A stretch of 64,000 nucleotides of DNA from Minicystis rosea (GTDB taxonomy: Bacteria; Myxococcota_A; Polyangia; Polyangiales; Polyangiaceae): NCBI GenBank assembly GCA_001931535.1, contig CP016211.1:3128501-3192500 (forward strand), given 5' to 3'. The notes beneath the pieces were generated by a model that was not told the origin of the DNA, searched no databases, and was given only the letters and a program-made list of their open reading frames with translations. Position 1 is the stretch's first letter; every line of letters starts with the position of its first letter. Below are positions 60,327 through 64,000 of this stretch, piece by piece. The position numbers and the translations under genes were made by a program.

Positions 60327-61799
60327 TCACTGGAGGTGGATGCCGCAGTGATAGAAGCTGCTGGTCACGTTCGGGTCCTGCGACGCCGCGCTCATCTTCA
60401 CGATGAGGCTCGTCGCGCCCGGCGTGATCGTCTGATACCCCGTGTACGCATCGCTCTTCGCGGTCTCCTTCACGTACGCGACGGCATCCTTCGACACCGG
60501 ATCGAACACGTCGATCTGGAACCCGCGCAGCCCCGATCCGCCGCGCTGCGAGCTGCACGAGACCGCGATCTGCGTCGACGTGCCCACCGGCACCGACCAG
60601 TGATCGACGTCGCTGGCGCCGTTGATCAGGTCGCCGTCGATGTAATAGTGGTGCGCGCCGCTCGTGTCCGGCACGTCGAGCGGCTGCTCCGGCGTGCTCG
60701 GGTCGTCGTTGCCCGCCTCGTTCGACTCGACCGGGTTCGACGGGCTGCTGCCGTGCAGGAAGATGTAGAAGTCGTTCGCGCCCGCGGCCATGGCCGGGTG
60801 CTCCACGAAGAGCAGGTAGTCCTTGGTCAGATCCACCGCGGGCCACATGCGCGGCGCCGTCTGCCAATCGACACCGTTGATCTCGGCGATCGACTTGGTG
60901 AGATCGTCGGGATCGACCAGGTACATGCGCCCGGTCGGGGTCGTCGAGCCATCGGCCGACGTGCCTGCGGGCAGGAGCCAGAACGAGACGAGCCCGCGCT
61001 CGTCGGCGGCGAGCTGCACTGCGTCGGGCGGAACGGAGATGCTGAACACGTCGACGTCCGTCGCATCCTTGAATGTGCCGTACGCGAGCGACAGGTAATA
61101 GCTACCCGAATTGGCCTTCGCGTACGTCATCGGCGTCGCGCTGGCCGGGTCGTTGCCCGTCTCGGCGTTCTCGATGTTGCCGTCCGTGGTCGGGTCGATG
61201 GCGACGACGCCGACGGTGTACGAGGTGCTGTCCTTGTCGGCGGTGCCTTGGCACGTGCTCTTCGGCGTCTTCGCCCAGCTCCAGCACTCCTGCACGCGCA
61301 CGTAATACGTGCCGTCGGCGGGGAGCACGGTGACGAGCTCGCTGTCGTTGCTGTTGCGCGGCACGCCGTCGTTGTTCTCGGCGATCTGGTTTTTGCTCGC
61401 GTCGAAGAGGGTGACGATCGTGTCGATGTAGGTCGGATCGAACTCGGCGCCCGACACGATGGCCTGGGCTTGCACGAAGATGTCGACCGCCTGCCCCGCC
61501 TTCCCCTCGAACGAGTAGTAATCGACCGTTCCCGCCGGAAACAAATCGCTGTCGAAGGACGTGTCGATGTCGAGCGGCAGGGCCGTCTCGAAGCTGTGAT
61601 TGCCGCCGGCGCCGCCGGTGCCGCTGCTGCTGCTCGCGATCGAGCTGGAGACGTTCACCGTCGTGCTGCTCGACGAGGACGTGGCGCCGCCCGATCCACC
61701 GCCGCCGGGGCCTGTTTCGCCGCCGCCGCCGCAACCGCCGAACGCAGCGATCGCCATCACGCTCGCGCCCACCACCCCGACCCCAAACTTGCTGCGCAT
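60327..61799 (-). CDS. PPC-domain surface lipoprotein
   Basis: A 490-residue protein. ATG 61799 is chosen because GGAGGGCAGGG precedes it; an upstream ATG at 61862 adds a non-hydrophobic leader. Signal peptide ending in AIAAFGGC (acceptable lipobox), then a long Gly/Ser/Thr linker. At least two or three pre-peptidase C-terminal (PPC)-type beta domains follow: HSFETALPLDIDTSFDSDLF with TVDYYSFEGKAGQAVDIFVQ, then NENAETGNDPASATPM-like (IENAETGNDPASATPM), and QPLDVPDTSGAHHYYIDGDL. No protease or other catalytic domain is present. It is probably a cell-surface or secreted binding protein. Confidence 0.78.
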   Translation of the reverse strand: MRSKFGVGVVGASVMAIAAFGGCGGGGETGPGGGGSGGATSSSSSTTVNVSSSIASSSSGTGGAGGNHSFETALPLDIDTSFDSDLFPAGTVDYYSFEGKAGQAVDIFVQAQAIVSGAEFDPTYIDTIVTLFDASKNQIAENNDGVPRNSNDSELVTVLPADGTYYVRVQECWSWAKTPKSTCQGTADKDSTSYTVGVVAIDPTTDGNIENAETGNDPASATPMTYAKANSGSYYLSLAYGTFKDATDVDVFSISVPPDAVQLAADERGLVSFWLLPAGTSADGSTTPTGRMYLVDPDDLTKSIAEINGVDWQTAPRMWPAVDLTKDYLLFVEHPAMAAGANDFYIFLHGSSPSNPVESNEAGNDDPSTPEQPLDVPDTSGAHHYYIDGDLINGASDVDHWSVPVGTSTQIAVSCSSQRGGSGLRGFQIDVFDPVSKDAVAYVKETAKSDAYTGYQTITPGATSLIVKMSAASQDPNVTSSFYHCGIHLQ

Positions 61800-61992
61800 C
61801 GCCCTGCCCTCCGTGTCGCGTTCTACACCAGGTCGCGCCTCATCAGAAGCACGCGCCATCATGCATGCCCATCGGGCGAGCCCGCAACGCGCATCGGAGA
61901 GCGCGCGTCCCGCGACGCACGCGCGCTGTCCCGCGCGCTTGGCGCGAGCGACGAAGAGAGACTACCCTCGCGAGCCATCCTGAGGAGCGGAT

Positions 61993-63867
61993 ATGGCCGG
62001 GGGCAAGTCACGCTACATCCTAGGGATCTCCGCGTTCTATCACGACAGCGCCGCGGCGTTGATCAAGGACGGAGAGATCGTCGCCGCCGCGCAGGAGGAG
62101 CGCTTCACCCGCATCCGTCATGACGAAGCCTTCCCTCGCCTCGCCACCGAATACTGCGTCGCGGAGGCCGGCATCCGCGTCGAAGATCTCGATTACGTCT
62201 GCTTCTACGACAAGCCGCTCAAGAAGTTCGATCGCATCCTCGAGACCTACTTCGCCTACGCGCCCTCGGGCTTCCTCTCGTTCAAGCGCGCCATCCCCTT
62301 GTGGCTGCGCGAGAAGCTCCACACGCCGCGTCAAATCCGCAAAGGCCTCGACGGGCGTTACCACGGACCGATCGTCTTCACCGATCATCACGAGTCGCAC
62401 GCGGCCTCGGCCTTCTTCCCTTCGCCCTACGAGAAGGCGGTGATCCTCACCTCCGACGGCGTCGGCGAGTGGGCCACGACGACGTGGGGCATCGGCGAGG
62501 GCAACCGCATCCGCATCGAGCAATCGATCAGCTTCCCGCACAGCATCGGCCTGCTCTACTCGGCCTTCACGTACTTCACGGGGTTCAAGGTCAACTCCGG
62601 CGAGTACAAGCTCATGGGCCTCGCGCCGTACGGCGATCCCATCTACGCGGGCGAGATCAAGAAGCACCTCATCGACATCAAGCCGGACGGCTCGTACCGG
62701 CTCGACATGGATTACTTCACGTACCCATCCGAGCTCCGGATGACGGGCGACAAGTTCGCGCAGCTCTTCGGCGGCCCCGCGCGCAAGCCCGAGTCGCCCA
62801 TCACCAAGCGTGAGATGGATCTCGCCGCCAGCGTGCAGGTCGTGACGGAAGAGGTGATGCTGCTGACCGCGCAACACCTCTACGAGAAGACCAAGATCAA
62901 AAACCTCTGCCTCGCGGGCGGCGTCGCGCTCAACTGTGTGGCGAATGGCAAGATCCTCCGCGAGGGCCCGTACCGGAACAACGTCTGGATCCAGCCCGCT
63001 GCGGGTGATGCCGGCGGCGCGCTCGGCTGCGCGCTCTTCGCCTGGTACCAGCTCCTCGAGAACGAGCGGCGCTGCGATGGCCGGGATTTCCAGCGCGGAT
63101 CGCTCCTCGGCCCGCGCTATGACAACGGCGCCATCAAAGCCGCCTGCGACAACGAGGGAGCGCGCTACGAGGTCTTCGGCGAGGAGGCCACCCTCCTCGA
63201 TCGCGTCGCCGCGTTGATGGCCGAAGGCAAGGTCATCGGTTGGTTCCACGGCCGCATGGAGTTCGGCCCGCGCGCGCTGGGCGCGCGCAGCATCATCGGC
63301 GACGCCCGCAATACCGAGATGCAGGCGACGATGAACCTGAAGATCAAGTTCCGCGAGTCCTTCCGGCCCTTCGCGCCGTGCGTCCTCAAGGAGCGGGCCC
63401 ACGAGGTCTTCGACTTCAGCGAGGACGCCGAGAGCCCCTACATGCTCATCGTCGCGCCCGTGCGCGATCGCTACCGGACGCAGCTCTCGGCGGCGCAGGC
63501 GGCGTCGATGAAGGATCCCGATCTCCGGAAGCGCGTGAACGTGATCCGCTCCGAGTTCCCCGCCATCACGCACGTCGACTACTCGGCGCGGCTCCAGACC
63601 GTCGACGAGGCGCGCCACGGCCGATACTACCGGCTGATGAAGGCCTTCGAGCGGAAGACGGGCTCGCCCATCATCGTCAACACGAGCTTCAACGTCCGCG
63701 GCGAGCCCATCGTGAACACGCCCGCGCAGGCGCTCACATGCTTCCTCAACACCGAGATGGATGTGCTCGTGATGGAGGACGTCGTGCTCATCAAAGAGCA
63801 GCAGCCGGCCGCCTTGCGCACGCGCGTCGATCGGCAGAAGCACCTCGCGCAGTTCGCCCTCGACTGA
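61993..63867 (+). CDS. Carbamoyltransferase (NodU/TobZ family)
   Basis: A 624-residue two-domain enzyme. The N-terminal YrdC-partner/Kae1-like domain holds ILGISAFYHDSAAALIKDGE, AAAQEERFTRIRHDEAFP, TDHHESHAASAFFPSPYEKA and SGEYKLMGLAPYG. The C-terminal domain holds GWFHGRMEFGPRALGARSII, FRESFRPFAPCVL and IIVNTSFNVRGEPIV. O-carbamoyl transfer from carbamoyl phosphate, through carbamoyl-AMP, to a hydroxyl of a sugar, lipid or natural product is the family activity. GAGGAG precedes the ATG. It is followed after 12 nt by an SxtJ-like gene, a common pair in bacterial genomes. Confidence 0.93.
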   Translation: MAGGKSRYILGISAFYHDSAAALIKDGEIVAAAQEERFTRIRHDEAFPRLATEYCVAEAGIRVEDLDYVCFYDKPLKKFDRILETYFAYAPSGFLSFKRAIPLWLREKLHTPRQIRKGLDGRYHGPIVFTDHHESHAASAFFPSPYEKAVILTSDGVGEWATTTWGIGEGNRIRIEQSISFPHSIGLLYSAFTYFTGFKVNSGEYKLMGLAPYGDPIYAGEIKKHLIDIKPDGSYRLDMDYFTYPSELRMTGDKFAQLFGGPARKPESPITKREMDLAASVQVVTEEVMLLTAQHLYEKTKIKNLCLAGGVALNCVANGKILREGPYRNNVWIQPAAGDAGGALGCALFAWYQLLENERRCDGRDFQRGSLLGPRYDNGAIKAACDNEGARYEVFGEEATLLDRVAALMAEGKVIGWFHGRMEFGPRALGARSIIGDARNTEMQATMNLKIKFRESFRPFAPCVLKERAHEVFDFSEDAESPYMLIVAPVRDRYRTQLSAAQAASMKDPDLRKRVNVIRSEFPAITHVDYSARLQTVDEARHGRYYRLMKAFERKTGSPIIVNTSFNVRGEPIVNTPAQALTCFLNTEMDVLVMEDVVLIKEQQPAALRTRVDRQKHLAQFALD

Positions 63868-63879
63868 CGGTTTGGGACC

Positions 63880-64000
63880 ATGAGCATCTACAAAGAAATC
63901 AAGAAGAACCCTTCGAGACGCGATCTCCTCGAGTTCGGCCTGATCTTCGGCGCGGGCATGGGCATCCTGGGCGCGCTCAACCACTTCGCGGTGCACGTCC
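63880..64000 (+). CDS. SxtJ-family membrane protein, N-terminal part (cut by window end)
   Basis: Forty codons are visible from ATG 63880: MSIYKEIKKNPSRRDLLEFG, then a hydrophobic segment LIFGAGMGILGALNHFAV. A short basic N-terminus followed by a first transmembrane helix, placed just after a NodU-type carbamoyltransferase gene, matches small SxtJ-family membrane proteins. The rest lies beyond the window. Confidence 0.6.
   Translation, partial: MSIYKEIKKNPSRRDLLEFGLIFGAGMGILGALNHFAVHV

Noticed and set aside
62020..63996. A 658-codon open frame antisense to the carbamoyltransferase
   Set aside because: The plus strand has every NodU/TobZ motif; the antisense frame is a GC-skew artefact.

Overview
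High-GC DNA (about 70% by eye) with gene families typical of large myxobacterial genomes, most likely Polyangiales: PEGA/TPR proteins, AgmX-type cell-surface proteins, Cys-rich and PPC-domain lipoproteins with Ser/Gly/Thr linkers, two DUF2169 proteins and a TIGR02270-like HEAT protein. I see no insertion sequence, integrase, CRISPR array or rRNA. Two tRNA genes (Val-UAC, Asp-GUC) lie near 35.5 kb. The genus is an inference.

Layout. 1-14 kb: MBL-fold fragment, ferritin-like membrane protein, AmiC-type amidase lipoprotein with a GT-C-like membrane protein, YbjN-like protein, PEGA/TPR protein, PAP2 phosphatase, Mug DNA glycosylase, and a PfkB kinase/BtpA pair. 14.3-24.3 kb: an operon of three tandem ClpA/B-type double AAA+ ATPases joined by 4-nt start/stop overlaps, followed by an ATP-grasp gene. 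24.3-35.2 kb: AgmX-like protein, DUF2169 protein, gpmA, saccharopine-dehydrogenase-like protein, GuaB1-type GMP reductase, thioredoxin-fold lipoprotein, and a GCS2-type ligase with its ATP-grasp partner. 35.4-36.7 kb: the tRNAs with a good promoter and a textbook terminator, then a repeat-rich non-coding stretch. 36.7-45.6 kb: Cys-rich lipoprotein, peptidoglycan-binding mini-protein, GAF histidine kinase, DUF72, MBL hydrolase, KimA-like transporter. 45.6-52.1 kb: a five-gene catabolic operon (cyclase-family hydrolase, acyl-CoA ligase, acyl-CoA dehydrogenase, APH-like kinase, HAD hydrolase) divergent from a TetR gene, with two copies of a palindromic operator. 52.2-54.4 kb: carotenoid oxygenase divergent from a second TetR gene, with operators lying on the promoter. 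54.6-64 kb: SppA, HEAT protein, second DUF2169 protein, PPC lipoprotein, carbamoyltransferase and the start of an SxtJ-like gene.

Most striking findings. (1) The first two ATPases of the triple operon carry C-terminal segments that align without gaps, over about 20 residues, with the PCRF domain of peptide chain release factors, while the catalytic GGQ loop is absent. Their second AAA+ domains look intact and two of the three keep a VGF tripeptide where ClpC-type unfoldases dock ClpP. This suggests an undescribed unfoldase system tied to ribosomes or translation. (2) The 45.6-51.2 kb operon encodes as separate genes the three domains of ACAD10 (HAD, APH kinase, acyl-CoA dehydrogenase) plus an acyl-CoA ligase, so it probably degrades 4-hydroxy acids through a phosphorylated acyl-CoA, as in the Pseudomonas lva pathway.
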